A stretch of 64,000 nucleotides of DNA from Microbulbifer harenosus. GTDB lineage: Bacteria > Pseudomonadota > Gammaproteobacteria > Pseudomonadales > Cellvibrionaceae. The stretch spans positions 1-64,000 of the forward strand of contig NZ_VANI01000013.1 in the NCBI RefSeq assembly GCF_005771435.1. Direction: 5' to 3'. The notes below the pieces were generated by a model. The model was not told where the DNA came from, ran no database searches, and was given only the letters and a program-made list of their open reading frames with translations. A program made the translations under genes and the position numbers. Positions 37,457 through 47,331 of the stretch are shown piece by piece; positions within the stretch are counted from its first letter, which is position 1, and the number at the start of each line of letters is the position of its first letter.

Positions 37457-37513
37457 AAATCCATCCGAATTCTTCTGGCGAACTTCCAGCGAACATGGGC
37501 AAACCACTCGCCA

Positions 37514-38203
37514 TCACACGCCGGGTACATCGCCCCACAGCAGCTTGTGCAACTGGATCTGCATGCGCACAGGCAGACCGTCTTCCAGTATCCACTCCGC
37601 TAACTGGCGCGGGCTCAGCTGCTCGTAGCTGGGGGAAAACAGCACTTCACCCACCCGCTCGGCCAGGCGGTACTGGTCCAGGGTAAACCTGGCCCAGTCG
37701 TAGTCACCACGATCACAGATCACAAACTTGACCTGATCTGCCGGACCGAGCAGCGGTATATTTTCCAGGCGATTGCGCGACTGCTCCCCGGAGGCGGGGG
37801 TTTTCAGGTCCACTACCCGGGATACCCGGGCGTCGACCGCATCCACCGGCATGGCGCCACTGGTTTCCAGTGACACCCGATAACCGGCGTCGCACAGCGC
37901 CGTCAGCAGCGGCAGGCAATTGGGTTGGGCCAGCGGCTCACCACCGGTAACACAGACGTGGCGGGCGGGATAGCTCCGGACCTTCTGCAAGATGTCGGCC
38001 AGCGTCATGCGCTCGCCACCGTAAAAGGCATATTCCGAATCACAGTAGGTGCAACGCAGCGGACAGCCGGTGAGGCGCACGAATACCGTGGGCAGGCCGG
38101 AGTCGCGCGCCTCGCCCTGCAGAGAATAGAAAAGCTCGCTGATACGAAGAGACTCTTCAGTCAGGTCAACTCCGCTCAGATCTGTCTTTGTCTCAGCTGT
38201 CAT
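37514..38203 (-). CDS. queE: 7-carboxy-7-deazaguanine synthase (radical SAM)
   Basis: 229 residues from ATG 38203 (MTAETKTDL). It converts carboxy-tetrahydropterin to carboxy-deazaguanine using a 4Fe-4S cluster and S-adenosylmethionine. The cluster motif CPLRCTYC (CX3CX2C) is near residue 48-55. FYSLQGEARDSGLPTVFVRLTGC and CVTGGEPLAQPN are typical of the family. It sits between the Tol-Pal operon terminator and queC. Confidence 0.95.
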   Translation of the reverse strand: MTAETKTDLSGVDLTEESLRISELFYSLQGEARDSGLPTVFVRLTGCPLRCTYCDSEYAFYGGERMTLADILQKVRSYPARHVCVTGGEPLAQPNCLPLLTALCDAGYRVSLETSGAMPVDAVDARVSRVVDLKTPASGEQSRNRLENIPLLGPADQVKFVICDRGDYDWARFTLDQYRLAERVGEVLFSPSYEQLSPRQLAEWILEDGLPVRMQIQLHKLLWGDVPGV

Positions 38204-38284
38204 TCGCAATCCGCATCCCGCTCAGTGAACATCTCACACCGCCTCTGGCCACGGCTTCAACCCGTGAAGCGTCCCAGACACATA

Positions 38285-38317
38285 TAAAAACGCCCGGGTG
38301 GCGTAACCACCCGGGCG
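38285..38317 (-). terminator. Terminator after cpoB
   Basis: Inverted repeat CGCCCGGGTGG / CCACCCGGGCG (38291-38301, 38307-38317) followed on the minus strand by TTTTT. It ends the Tol-Pal transcript before queE. I see nothing else in the 265-bp gap. Confidence 0.85.
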
Positions 38318-38468
38318 CGGGATCATAGATTCTTTTTGATCACAAAACCAGCACCGACTGATGGCACCCACCAACAGTACTCAAGTCTGAGCACTGCCTG
38401 CGTCACCCTCTCACTTGGAGCAGCAACCGGATTGCGGTGGCTTTACCGAGGTCGGACATGTATCGGTT

Positions 38469-39308
38469 CTAGTTGAAATTTTCCTTCAGGTACTGCTTTG
38501 CCAGTCCTGAGGCGCGGGCGTCGCTGGACGCCACCTGTTGCAGCAATTCCCGGGCCTTGGCATTGTCGCCCAGCTGATGGTAGACGGTGCCAAGCTTGTA
38601 GCGCCCATCCCAGACCTTGCTGGAATTGGGGTAGCTCTCCAGCAACGCGACAAACCAGGTGCGCGCTTCTTCCACATTGCCCTGCACCAGCGCTATTTCA
38701 CCCAGCCAATAATTGGCATTGGGTGCATATTGCCCGTTCGGGAAATCATTCAGCAGGCTTTTGAACGCCTTGCTGGCACCGTCGTAGTCGCCGTTGCGCG
38801 CAAGATCAAAGCTCGCCTGGTAGCGATCCCGCTCGTTTTCACTGGCCTCCGCAGCGCCGCCGTTTGTCGGCAACTGGGGCGGAACCTCTGCACCAGCCTC
38901 TTCAGCGCCGCTGGCGCCGGACTCTGGAGCATCAGTGGCGGGAGCCGTGCCACCCAACTTGGAAATTCTGCGGTCGAGATCCATATAGTCCTCGGTGCGC
39001 TGTTGGCGCAACCGCTTGACTTCATGTCTCAACTCCTCCACAGCGCCCCGCAATTCCTGCACTTCCTGCTGCAGTATCTGCATCTGGTAGTAGGCGTCCG
39101 CCTGCGGGTTAGCCTGCAGGCGGCCGGCTGAGGCATCCGTACGGCTCGCAAGCTGTGGATAACTCGGGGGCGGCGGAGTTGCATAGCCCCGGTCCGTGGT
39201 ACTGCCGTTGGACAGATCCACTACCGGAGCCTGCGCATACGAGGTCGATGCCGCAGCCATACAGGCTGCGGCAACCGCGATACTTCTAATCAGAAAAGAC
39301 AAGTGCAT
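38469..39308 (-). CDS. cpoB: Cell division coordinator CpoB (YbgF)
   Basis: 279 residues. A signal peptide ends at STSYAQA. A trimerising coiled coil follows (about 75-112, QILQQEVQELRGAVEELRHEVKRLRQQ), then a low-complexity linker, then three TPR repeats (about 160-270, SFDLARNGDYDGASKAFKSLLNDFP...). CpoB links Tol-Pal to the PBP1B-LpoB peptidoglycan synthase at the septum. It is last in the operon, 9 bp after pal. Confidence 0.95.
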   Translation of the reverse strand: MHLSFLIRSIAVAAACMAAASTSYAQAPVVDLSNGSTTDRGYATPPPPSYPQLASRTDASAGRLQANPQADAYYQMQILQQEVQELRGAVEELRHEVKRLRQQRTEDYMDLDRRISKLGGTAPATDAPESGASGAEEAGAEVPPQLPTNGGAAEASENERDRYQASFDLARNGDYDGASKAFKSLLNDFPNGQYAPNANYWLGEIALVQGNVEEARTWFVALLESYPNSSKVWDGRYKLGTVYHQLGDNAKARELLQQVASSDARASGLAKQYLKENFN

Positions 39309-39317
39309 GCTTTCAGA

Positions 39318-39797
39318 TTAGTTGATAACCACACGGCGGTTCATGGCGCGATCGCTCTCGCTGCTGCCCTCAGAGGCAGGGCGCTCTTCACCGTAGCTGA
39401 TTACTTCCAGGTTGGCGGCATTCACGCCCTGCAGCACCAGGAAGTCGCGAACAGCGTTGGCGCGACGCTCGCCCAGAGCCAGGTTGTACTCACGAGTACC
39501 CAGCTCGTCAGCGTGGCCTTCCAGACGCACGGTGCCAGCAGCGCCGCGCATACGGTCCGCGTGCTTGATCAGCAGCTCGCGGGTGGAGGGCTTCAGCAGT
39601 GACTGGTCGAAGTCAAAGTAAACTACGTTATCCAGAGCAACCGGTGCCTCAACAGTAGTGGTATCTTCCACTACTGGCGGCGGGGTCTGGTCGAGCTGGT
39701 TGGCGCTCGCGCTGTCGTCGGTATCGGTGCTGGAACAACCAGCCATAACGGCCAGTACGCAAGCCAGGCCCAGGCCGGTTTTAACTGATTTGAACAT
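39318..39797 (-). CDS. pal: Peptidoglycan-associated lipoprotein Pal
   Basis: 159 residues from ATG 39797, with GGAG upstream. The lipobox VMAGC places the lipidated Cys near residue 21. The OmpA-like domain (about 55-159) has the peptidoglycan-binding motif GHADELGTREYNLALGERRANAVRDFL. Pal anchors the outer membrane to peptidoglycan and binds TolB. The 136-bp gap after tolB contains a small CCCGGT/ACCGGG hairpin (39846-39863). Confidence 0.97.
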   Translation of the reverse strand: MFKSVKTGLGLACVLAVMAGCSSTDTDDSASANQLDQTPPPVVEDTTTVEAPVALDNVVYFDFDQSLLKPSTRELLIKHADRMRGAAGTVRLEGHADELGTREYNLALGERRANAVRDFLVLQGVNAANLEVISYGEERPASEGSSESDRAMNRRVVIN

Positions 39798-39933
39798 AAA
39801 CAACTCCGCTTTAAGTGTTATCGAAAAATTCTGTCAGACTTACCACCCGGTTACTTTACCGGGCTTTACCTTTTTCTTATTTGTTTGATTTCACACCCGC
39901 AGCAAGAACATAAGGCCCGCTGCAGGTACTGCA

Positions 39934-41232
39934 TCAATCAAAGTAAGGCGACCACGCCGGCTCGCGGACATTTCCCTGTTGCGAAGGCAGGCTGTATTTG
40001 ACTCCGGCATCCAGCGACACCGCTGCCAGAATACCCTTACTCCCCCGCTTGGTGGCGTACATCAGCATCGCGCCATTGGGCGCAATACTTGGGGATTCGT
40101 CCAGGCGCGTCTCCGTAAGGACACGCATTCTGCCGGAAACGATATCCATCGTAGCGATGGTGAAAATCCCGCTGCTACGATGCACCATTACCAGCGTTTT
40201 GCCATCGGGAGAGACCCGCGGACGCGCGTTGTAGTCGCCGTCGAAGGTTAAGCGGTCTACTTGACCCGTGGCAAGAGTCAATTGGTAAATTTGTGGTTTA
40301 CCTCCCCTGTCGGAAGTGAAAACCAGCGACTTTCCGTCTGGCATCCAGTTCGGCTCGGTATCAATGGAGAAGTGGCGGGTCATACGGGTGAACTGGCCGC
40401 TTCGCAGATCGAGCACATAGATCTCCGGGTTGCCGTCTTTCGACAGCACCATCGCCAGCCTGGTCCCATCCGGCGACCAGGTCGGCGAGCTGTTCAGCCC
40501 TTTGAAGTTGGTGAGCTGCTGGCGCGCACCGGTGCGAATGTTCTCGCGGAAAATGGCCGGGCGTCCGGTTTCAAAGGAGACATAGGCCACTTCCTGGCCG
40601 TTGGGTGACCAGCTCGGCGACATCACCGGCGTCGAGAAGCGGCGGATCTGACGGGCGCGCGCGCCATCGATGTCGGACAGCATCAGCGCATAGCTGGGCT
40701 CGCCACCGCGAGAGGTCTCCTGCACATAGATCATCTGAGTGCCGAAAGCGCCGCGAATGCCCGTAATGGCCTCGTAGATTTCATCCGCCGCGCGGTGGGC
40801 GATATCCCGCAGCTGCTGTGGGCCACCGGTCACCTGTTTGGTGAACATCTTGCTCTGGCCGAAGATATTCACCAGATCAAAGCTCAACAGGTAACCACCG
40901 GACTGGGGCTGTATGCGCCCGGTAACGACATACTCGGTACCCAGCACACGCCAGTCGCGGAAACTCACCTCTTCCGGCGTCTTCGGGAACGACAGCATGT
41001 CTTCCCTGGGCACCGGTGCGAACAGCCCGCTGCGGCGGAGGTCGGCAGCGACAATTTCGGAGACATCCTCCGGCAGCACGCCGGTACCGGACCAGTCAAA
41101 CGGTGCGACCGCAATCGGGGTCGGGTCCTGATTGCCATCGGTAATCTCCACCACCAACTGTGCCCGGGCGGACACCGCCAGCGCGCAGCTGATTAGGGTG
41201 GCAAACAACAGTGAGAAGGTTTTTTTCATCAT
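39934..41232 (-). CDS. tolB: Tol-Pal system periplasmic protein TolB
   Basis: 432 residues with a signal peptide ending at SARAQ. The N-terminal domain (about 25-165) carries the TolA-binding segment, and a six-bladed WD40-like PD40 propeller (about 190-430) shows repeated SPSWSPNGQEVAYVS / SSPTWSPDGTRLAMV motifs. Its ATG overlaps the tolA stop (ATGA). An ATG three bases on is an equal start candidate. Confidence 0.97.
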   Translation of the reverse strand: MMKKTFSLLFATLISCALAVSARAQLVVEITDGNQDPTPIAVAPFDWSGTGVLPEDVSEIVAADLRRSGLFAPVPREDMLSFPKTPEEVSFRDWRVLGTEYVVTGRIQPQSGGYLLSFDLVNIFGQSKMFTKQVTGGPQQLRDIAHRAADEIYEAITGIRGAFGTQMIYVQETSRGGEPSYALMLSDIDGARARQIRRFSTPVMSPSWSPNGQEVAYVSFETGRPAIFRENIRTGARQQLTNFKGLNSSPTWSPDGTRLAMVLSKDGNPEIYVLDLRSGQFTRMTRHFSIDTEPNWMPDGKSLVFTSDRGGKPQIYQLTLATGQVDRLTFDGDYNARPRVSPDGKTLVMVHRSSGIFTIATMDIVSGRMRVLTETRLDESPSIAPNGAMLMYATKRGSKGILAAVSLDAGVKYSLPSQQGNVREPAWSPYFD

Positions 41233-42014
41233 TGGCGCAGGCCTTCGACTCTGAATATCAGTTTGGTTGTTCGGATCTGGCGCTCGAACAGTGACGGCTC
41301 CTCGCGGGCCACTTCGGCCACCTCCGGAAATACTTCCACTTTTTTAACGGCGGTCAGTACCGACCTGTCCACAGCGGCATTGCCACTGCCCCGGGTGATG
41401 GTGGATGCCACCACCCGGCCTGTGGGCACGAAATTGATCTGGACTTCCACCACCATACCATTGCGGGCACTGGGCGGGCGGCTCCACACCGCTTCGATAC
41501 GCTGCTGAATGGCCTGTGCCACCGACATGACGGCGGCGGCATCACTGCTGGCGTCATGGATCTCTTCCTCATCTTGCAGCGCATCCTCAAATGCGCTTTT
41601 GCGCTCCTGCTCAAGCTTTTCCTGGCGCTCTTTCTCCTTGCGCTCCTTCTCTTTACGAGCCTTTTCTTCCGCCGCCTTCTTCTTGCGCGCGGCCTCGTCA
41701 GCCTTGCGCTTTTTGTCTGCCTCTTCTTTTTTCTTACGCTCGGCGGCGGCCTGGCGTTTCTTCTCTTCCGCCGCCTTCTGCTGGCGCTCCAGCTCCTGCT
41801 GACGGCGCTGTTTCTCTATCAGATCCACCTTCGGCGGCGCCTTGCGCTCCTGGGTGGACTTGGATTCAAGCTGCACCAGCTTCGCCTGCACGAATTTGGG
41901 CATAGGCTTGAGCTCTTTCTTGTGCTCTGCCTCCCAGCCAAAGGTCAACACCGCGATCAACAACGCGTGCAGGGCAACACTGATAACGATAGCCGGGCCG
42001 TAAGAGCCGTTCAT
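41229..42014 (-). CDS. tolA: Tol-Pal system protein TolA
   Basis: 261 residues from ATG 42014 (MNGSYGPAIVIS), preceded by GAGAGGAA; upstream codons overlap tolR. One N-terminal helix anchors it in the inner membrane. A long Lys/Ala/Glu/Arg-rich helix (about 45-160) spans the periplasm, and a TonB-like C-terminal domain (about 170-261, VEVQINFVPTGRVVASTITRGSG) contacts TolB and Pal. Confidence 0.95.
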   Translation of the reverse strand: MNGSYGPAIVISVALHALLIAVLTFGWEAEHKKELKPMPKFVQAKLVQLESKSTQERKAPPKVDLIEKQRRQQELERQQKAAEEKKRQAAAERKKKEEADKKRKADEAARKKKAAEEKARKEKERKEKERQEKLEQERKSAFEDALQDEEEIHDASSDAAAVMSVAQAIQQRIEAVWSRPPSARNGMVVEVQINFVPTGRVVASTITRGSGNAAVDRSVLTAVKKVEVFPEVAEVAREEPSLFERQIRTTKLIFRVEGLRQ

Positions 42015-42033
42015 AGATTCCTCTCGCCCCGCA

Positions 42034-42465
42034 TCACTCGGACGGCGGCTCGGTAACAAGACCGACGCTCGGCGCGCCCGCCTGCTGCAGGTGTGTCATG
42101 GCACCCACGATCAGGCCGTAGCGGGCATCGGTATCGCCCCACACCAACACGGGAGTTTTCGGCTTCTGTCGCAGCACCTTGGCCACTGTTTCCTTGATTT
42201 CCGGCAGTGGCTTGGCGACTTTTTCGTCCTCTCCCAGGTTCAGGTAGTAGGTGCCATCTGCTTTGACGGACACGATCAGTGGCTCGTCGTCAGTATCCTC
42301 GATAGGCGCGGATGGCGCGTCGGGAAGATCAACTTTCACCCCCTGCATCAGCAGCGGCGCGGTCACCATGAAGACGATCAGCAATACCAGCATCACATCG
42401 ATGTAAGGCACCACGTTGATCTCGGAGACCAGCTTGCGCTTTGGGGCTTTGCGGAAATTGCTCAT
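42034..42465 (-). CDS. tolR: Tol-Pal system protein TolR
   Basis: 143 residues of the ExbD/TolR family. A single helix near the N-terminus contains the conserved proton-pathway Asp in NVVPYIDVMLVLLIVFMV. A periplasmic domain follows. It works with TolQ as the motor that energises TolA. It lies between tolQ (35 bp) and tolA (20 bp). Confidence 0.97.
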   Translation of the reverse strand: MSNFRKAPKRKLVSEINVVPYIDVMLVLLIVFMVTAPLLMQGVKVDLPDAPSAPIEDTDDEPLIVSVKADGTYYLNLGEDEKVAKPLPEIKETVAKVLRQKPKTPVLVWGDTDARYGLIVGAMTHLQQAGAPSVGLVTEPPSE

Positions 42466-42500
42466 GATTCGACTCCTGGCACAGCGTCGCTGTTGGCGCC

Positions 42501-43193
42501 TCAGCTGGCGGCGTGCACTTTGCGGTGCAGGATGGAGGAGAATTCTTCAGCAAAGGTCTCGTAGCTGGACAACAACCACTCGGCCTTGGCGGAGTAGCGG
42601 TTGTATGCCATTACCGCGGGAATAGCGGCAAACAACCCCATGGCGGTCGCCACCAGCGCCTCGGAAATACCCGGTGCCACAGTGGCGATGGTGGCCTGGT
42701 GCATAGTCGCGAGGCCGCGGAAGGAGTTCATAATGCCCCATACGGTACCAAACAACCCGATGTACGGACTGACAGAACCCACGGTGGCAAGGAACGGCAG
42801 GTTCATCTCCACCTTTTCCTGCTCCCGCGACATGGCTACGCGCATGGCGCGCTCGGTGCCTTCCATCACGGCCGCCGGGCTGCTTTTACCCTGTTGGCGC
42901 AGTCGGGTGAACTCGGTGAAACCGGCGCGAAACAGAGACTCGACACCATCGATCCGGCCCCGTTCCGCCGCCGCATTGCCGTCGCGGAACAGCTGGTTCA
43001 GATCCGATCCGGACCAGAACTTGCGCTCGAAGTTGATCATCGCTTTGCGCGCGCGCGATAAGTAGGTCCCGCGCTGGATGATCATCACCCAGGAGATGAC
43101 CGAGGCCAGCAGGAGCAGCAGCATTACCAGCTGTACCAGCAGACTGGCGCTGGAAATCAGCCCCCACAGAGATAGTTGTTCACCGGCATTCAT
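42501..43193 (-). CDS. tolQ: Tol-Pal system protein TolQ
   Basis: 230 residues, ExbB/TolQ/MotA family. Three membrane helices are visible (about 17-40, 130-160 and 170-195), with the conserved FLATVGSVSPYIGLFGTVWGIMNSFRGL and EALVATAMGLFAAIPAVMAYN segments. It forms the proton channel with TolR. It starts 5 bp before the ybgC stop. Confidence 0.97.
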   Translation of the reverse strand: MNAGEQLSLWGLISSASLLVQLVMLLLLLASVISWVMIIQRGTYLSRARKAMINFERKFWSGSDLNQLFRDGNAAAERGRIDGVESLFRAGFTEFTRLRQQGKSSPAAVMEGTERAMRVAMSREQEKVEMNLPFLATVGSVSPYIGLFGTVWGIMNSFRGLATMHQATIATVAPGISEALVATAMGLFAAIPAVMAYNRYSAKAEWLLSSYETFAEEFSSILHRKVHAAS

Positions 43194-43197
43194 GTCG

Positions 43198-43602
43198 TTA
43201 ACTCGCTGCCTTCAATGCTTGATAAATGGGTTCGGGTAGAGCGCAGGGTTTGCGGCTGGCGTCGTCGACGCAGGCCACTTTGACCACACCCTCGCAAATA
43301 ATTTCATCGCCGCGCCAGATTTTCTGTTCAAAGGTAATGGCGGCGCGCCCCAGTTTGCCGATGGCGGCACTGGCGTGCAATTGGTCATCCAGTATTGCAG
43401 ACTTTCGATACTGAACCTCCGCTGAATGAACCACCAGTAACAGCCCCTGCTGAGGCATTGCCGGCTTATCATAGCCGAGTGAGCGGACCAGTTCTGTGCG
43501 GGCCCGCTCCATATACTTCAAATAATTGACGTAATAAACGATGCCACCAGCGTCGGTATCTTCGATATAGACACGGATGGGGATGTGGAAGGGTTCTGAC
43601 AC
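43198..43602 (-). CDS. ybgC: Tol-Pal-associated acyl-CoA thioesterase
   Basis: 134 residues, hotdog fold. The catalytic motif YIEDTDAGGIVYYVNYLKYMERART near residue 10 contains the Asp of the 4-hydroxybenzoyl-CoA thioesterase group. It is the first gene of the Tol-Pal operon in most gammaproteobacteria, as here. The 150-bp gap to ruvB holds no recognised feature. Confidence 0.95.
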   Translation of the reverse strand: MSEPFHIPIRVYIEDTDAGGIVYYVNYLKYMERARTELVRSLGYDKPAMPQQGLLLVVHSAEVQYRKSAILDDQLHASAAIGKLGRAAITFEQKIWRGDEIICEGVVKVACVDDASRKPCALPEPIYQALKAAS

Positions 43603-43753
43603 TTTCTGTCCTTAAATCGCCGACCGCGAACTCGGTTTTATTGGTCTTCTGCGGTTTTGGGGCCACCGGTCCACCCGCAAGGAACCTCTGGAAACCTAGC
43701 GAGCGGTGGCGACCAACGATGGGACAACATGCTACAGGATGACGACCGCTTCG

Positions 43754-44776
<1,023 letters not shown>

Positions 44777-44789
44777 ATGCACTCAATTA

Positions 44790-45401
44790 TCAGGCAGGGG
44801 CCATGCTCTTCAGGGCGATACGGATCAAGCTGGCGCTGTCGGCGTCGGGCTGCTCCTTGGCGGCGCGGGAGACCATTTTGGTGGCATCCGTGGGCTTGTA
44901 ACCGAGCGCAACCAGAGCACTTTCCGCCTCGCCCGCATGGTCCAACTTGGGTTCGGCATTCACCGCCAACAGCGGGATGTCGCCGAGATCACCGGCCTGC
45001 GGGGTGAGCTTGCCGCGCAGCTCGATGATCAGGCGCTCGGCGGTTTTCTTGCCCACACCGGGTACTTTTACCAGCGCCCCCACATTATCGTCCGCCACAC
45101 AGCGCGCCAGCGCGGCGCCATCGAGGCCGGAGAGAATTGCCAGCGCCATTTTCGGGCCGACGCCGTTGACCTTGATCAGGATGCGGAACAGCTGGCGATC
45201 CGATTCGCGGATAAAACCAAACAGCTGCTGGGAGGTTTCCGACACCGCCAGATGGGTATGCAGCTGCACGCTGCCGCCCAGTTGCGGCAATTCGAAGATG
45301 GTGGTCATGGGAGCCAGCACTTCGTAGCCGACACCCTGCACATCCACCAAAAGTTGCGGCGGCTGAACCGCGGCCAGTTTGCCGGTAAGTCTTCCAATCA
45401 T
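44790..45401 (-). CDS. ruvA: Holliday junction DNA-binding protein RuvA
   Basis: 203 residues from ATG 45401 (MIGRLTGKLAAVQPP). The frame extends upstream only through hairpin element R4 and lacks conserved sequence. It has an N-terminal OB domain, helix-hairpin-helix motifs (FRILIKVNGVGPKMALAIL, LVKVPGVGKKTAERLI) and a C-terminal RuvB-binding domain (ALVALGYKPTDATKMV). It forms tetramers on four-way junctions. Confidence 0.97.
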   Translation of the reverse strand: MIGRLTGKLAAVQPPQLLVDVQGVGYEVLAPMTTIFELPQLGGSVQLHTHLAVSETSQQLFGFIRESDRQLFRILIKVNGVGPKMALAILSGLDGAALARCVADDNVGALVKVPGVGKKTAERLIIELRGKLTPQAGDLGDIPLLAVNAEPKLDHAGEAESALVALGYKPTDATKMVSRAAKEQPDADSASLIRIALKSMAPA

Positions 45402-45456
45402 TGTTGTTCCAGTATCAATTCTTTTATGCCGGGGCCCTCGCTCTTTAGAAACCCCA

Positions 45457-45573
45457 GTGGCGGTACTGCTACCGATATTTGTTTGCGAGACACGCCGTGA
45501 ACCCATCCCTGGGGGCTCTTCCGCGAGGTCCCTCTCGCGGAAGGTCTCGCAAACAAATATCGGTAGCAGCACC
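45457..45573 (+). repeat. Hairpin element R4 (plus orientation)
   Basis: Outer arms 45462-45491 and 45544-45573, 30 bp with one mismatch. The conserved segment is ACCCATCCCTGGGGG. The inner hairpin is TTCCGCGAG / CTCGCGGAA (45519-45542) with loop GTCCCT. The left terminus is GTGGCGG at 45457. It lies in the ruvA leader, about 56 bp before the ruvA start. Confidence 0.85.
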
Positions 45574-45652
45574 TTCGCTTCTTAGCACAATGCCATGTAA
45601 ACCCAAAGGGTATTTCCCGTGAACGCCAAGTACAGTGCACTACGACGCTAAG

Positions 45653-45784
45653 GCTTTGATACCGGGGGCACCTTTGCGGGACCGTCTGCGGCCTGGATGG
45701 CCGCAGCCGAGCCCCCAGGGATGGGTTAAGGGGGGGCGCCTAGCCCGTGTCCCGCAAAGGCGTCACCGGTAGCAAAGCCGCCAC
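45653..45784 (-). repeat. Hairpin element R5 (minus orientation)
   Basis: Outer arms 45653-45682 and 45749-45778, 30 bp with a few mismatches. The inner hairpin is CTGCGGCC / GGCCGCAG (45686-45706). It carries the same GGGGGGCGCCTAGCCC insert as R3. It ends with GCCGCCAC (45777-45784). It starts 79 bp after R4, the same distance as between R1 and R2. R4 and R5 fill most of the 414-bp gap between ruvC and ruvA. Confidence 0.85.
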
Positions 45785-45815
45785 CGGCCCTCCCAACAGC
45801 GAACCACGAAGCCCG

Positions 45816-46346
45816 CTAAGAAATACTCAACCTTCCGCGCCGGAACCGGGCCCGGCTTCCGGTAGAGGACTGGATCAATGTCTGCATCGTGTGCAGATGA
45901 CAGAGTGCCACCGCCAGTGCATCCGCGGCGTCTTCCTGCGGCGAGGCGGGGAGTTTCAATAGGGTTTTGACCATGTGCTGGACTTGTAACTTGTCCGCCG
46001 CACCACTGCCCACCACCGCCTGCTTCACCTTGCGCGCTTCGTATTCCGACACCGGCAGACCTGCGTTGGCAGCGGCGACGATGGCGGCGCCCCTCGCCTG
46101 GCCGAGCTTCAGGGCCGAACCCGCGCTCTTGGCCATGAACACATTTTCAATGGCCATCTGCTGTGGCTGGTACTGCTGGGCAATCTGGCTCACTGCGTCG
46201 AAGATGAGTTTGAGCCGCTCCGGCAACGGGGCATCCGGTATGCGGATCACGCCGCTGGCCACATAGCGGGCACTGGAGCGCTCCACGTCGATCAGGCCAT
46301 AGCCGGTCTTGCGTGAGCCGGGGTCTATCCCCAGAATTCGGGTCAC
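45816..46346 (-). CDS. ruvC: Holliday junction resolvase RuvC
   Basis: 176 residues from the GTG at 46346 ([17 protein letters not shown]); an ATG seven codons upstream is possible. The RNase H-fold catalytic acidic residues are visible in GIDPGS, AIENVF and the C-terminal [12 protein letters not shown]. It cuts junctions after RuvAB migration. It normally abuts ruvA but here is separated from it by elements R4 and R5. Confidence 0.96.
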   Translation of the reverse strand: MTRILGIDPGSRKTGYGLIDVERSSARYVASGVIRIPDAPLPERLKLIFDAVSQIAQQYQPQQMAIENVFMAKSAGSALKLGQARGAAIVAAANAGLPVSEYEARKVKQAVVGSGAADKLQVQHMVKTLLKLPASPQEDAADALAVALCHLHTMQTLIQSSTGSRARFRRGRLSIS

Positions 46347-46440
46347 GGCTGCCTGCCCCCTGTACATTTATACAATTCCGGCGGGAAGTGTCCCAAGGCG
46401 ATTGCGGGGCGTCAAGGCGAAAGGGGCAATCCCCGGAAAC

Positions 46441-46465
46441 AAAAATGCCCCGACTGGCGGGGCAT
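46441..46465 (-). terminator. Terminator after the YebC-family gene
   Basis: Stem ATGCCCCG / CGGGGCAT (46445-46452, 46458-46465) followed on the minus strand by TTTTTG. It separates yebC from ruvC. Confidence 0.85.
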
Positions 46466-46485
46466 ATCAGGGGCGCGAAGCAGGA

Positions 46486-47229
46486 TTACCCGAGTTCGGC
46501 CATTACCTCTTCCGGGATATCCGCATTGGTGTAGACGTTCTGCACATCGTCCAGGTCTTCCAGCATATCCACCAGTGCCAATACCTTCTCCGCACCCTCT
46601 TTATCCAGCGCGATGGTGGTGGAGGGGATCATGGCGATTTCCGCGCTCGCTGGAGCGAAGCCCGCTGCGGTCAACGCCTCCTTTACCGGCATGTAATCGG
46701 TAAACTCGGTGGTTACCTCGATGCTGCCGTCGTCATTGGTGACGATATCTTCCGCACCGGCTTCCAGCGCCGCTTCCATCAGTGCATCTTCATCCACACC
46801 CGCGTCGTAGAACATCTGCCCCTTGCGCGAGAACAGATAGGCCACGGAGCCGTCGGTACCCAGATTGCCGCCACGCTTGCTGAAGGCGTGGCGCACTTCA
46901 CTTACGGTGCGGTTGCGGTTGTCGGTCAGGCATTCCACCAGCACCGCGACACCGCCAACGCCATAGCCTTCGTAGATGACCGCCTCGTAGTTATCGCCGT
47001 CATTGGCGCCAGCACCGCGGGCAATCGCTTTGTCGATGGTGTCGCGCTTCATGTTCGCGCCGAGGGCCTTATCGATGGTGGCACGCAGGGTGGGGTTGTC
47101 ATCCGGATTGGCACCGGCCTTGGCGGCGACGGTCAGTTCGCGAATGATCTTGGTGAAAATCTTGCCCCGCTTGGCATCCTGGGCAGCCTTGCGGTGCTTG
47201 ATGTTGGCCCATTTACTGTGTCCAGCCAT
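46486..47229 (-). CDS. yebC: YebC/PmpR family protein
   Basis: 247 residues from ATG 47229 ([23 protein letters not shown]), with GGAGG upstream. The three-domain family signature is intact ([39 protein letters not shown]). Members were described as transcription regulators; more recent work links the family to relief of ribosome stalling. It stands between aspS and ruvC, its usual place. Confidence 0.95.
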   Translation of the reverse strand: MAGHSKWANIKHRKAAQDAKRGKIFTKIIRELTVAAKAGANPDDNPTLRATIDKALGANMKRDTIDKAIARGAGANDGDNYEAVIYEGYGVGGVAVLVECLTDNRNRTVSEVRHAFSKRGGNLGTDGSVAYLFSRKGQMFYDAGVDEDALMEAALEAGAEDIVTNDDGSIEVTTEFTDYMPVKEALTAAGFAPASAEIAMIPSTTIALDKEGAEKVLALVDMLEDLDDVQNVYTNADIPEEVMAELG

Positions 47230-47251
47230 CAATTTTTCCTCCGTCGTCTCC

Positions 47252-47317
47252 CTGTAGGAGCCTGCTTGCAGGCGAACATTCGCAGTGCGAAATTCGCCTG
47301 CAAGCAGGCTCCTACAG
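47252..47317. repeat. REP-like palindrome between aspS and the YebC-family gene
   Basis: A perfect 25-bp inverted repeat (47252-47276 and 47293-47317). The arms begin CTGTAGGAGCCTGCTTGCAG, which resembles Pseudomonas REP sequences (GTAGGAGC...GCTTGC). The loop is 16 nt and has its own TTCGCA/TGCGAA complement. No T-run. This is a single copy in the window. Confidence 0.8.
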
Positions 47318-47331
47318 CGGTTTTCTACAAC

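Noticed and set aside
45402-45572. N-terminal extension of RuvA by 57 codons
   Set aside because: The extension is translated from hairpin element R4 and shows no conservation; the MIGRLTG start at 45401 matches known RuvA.
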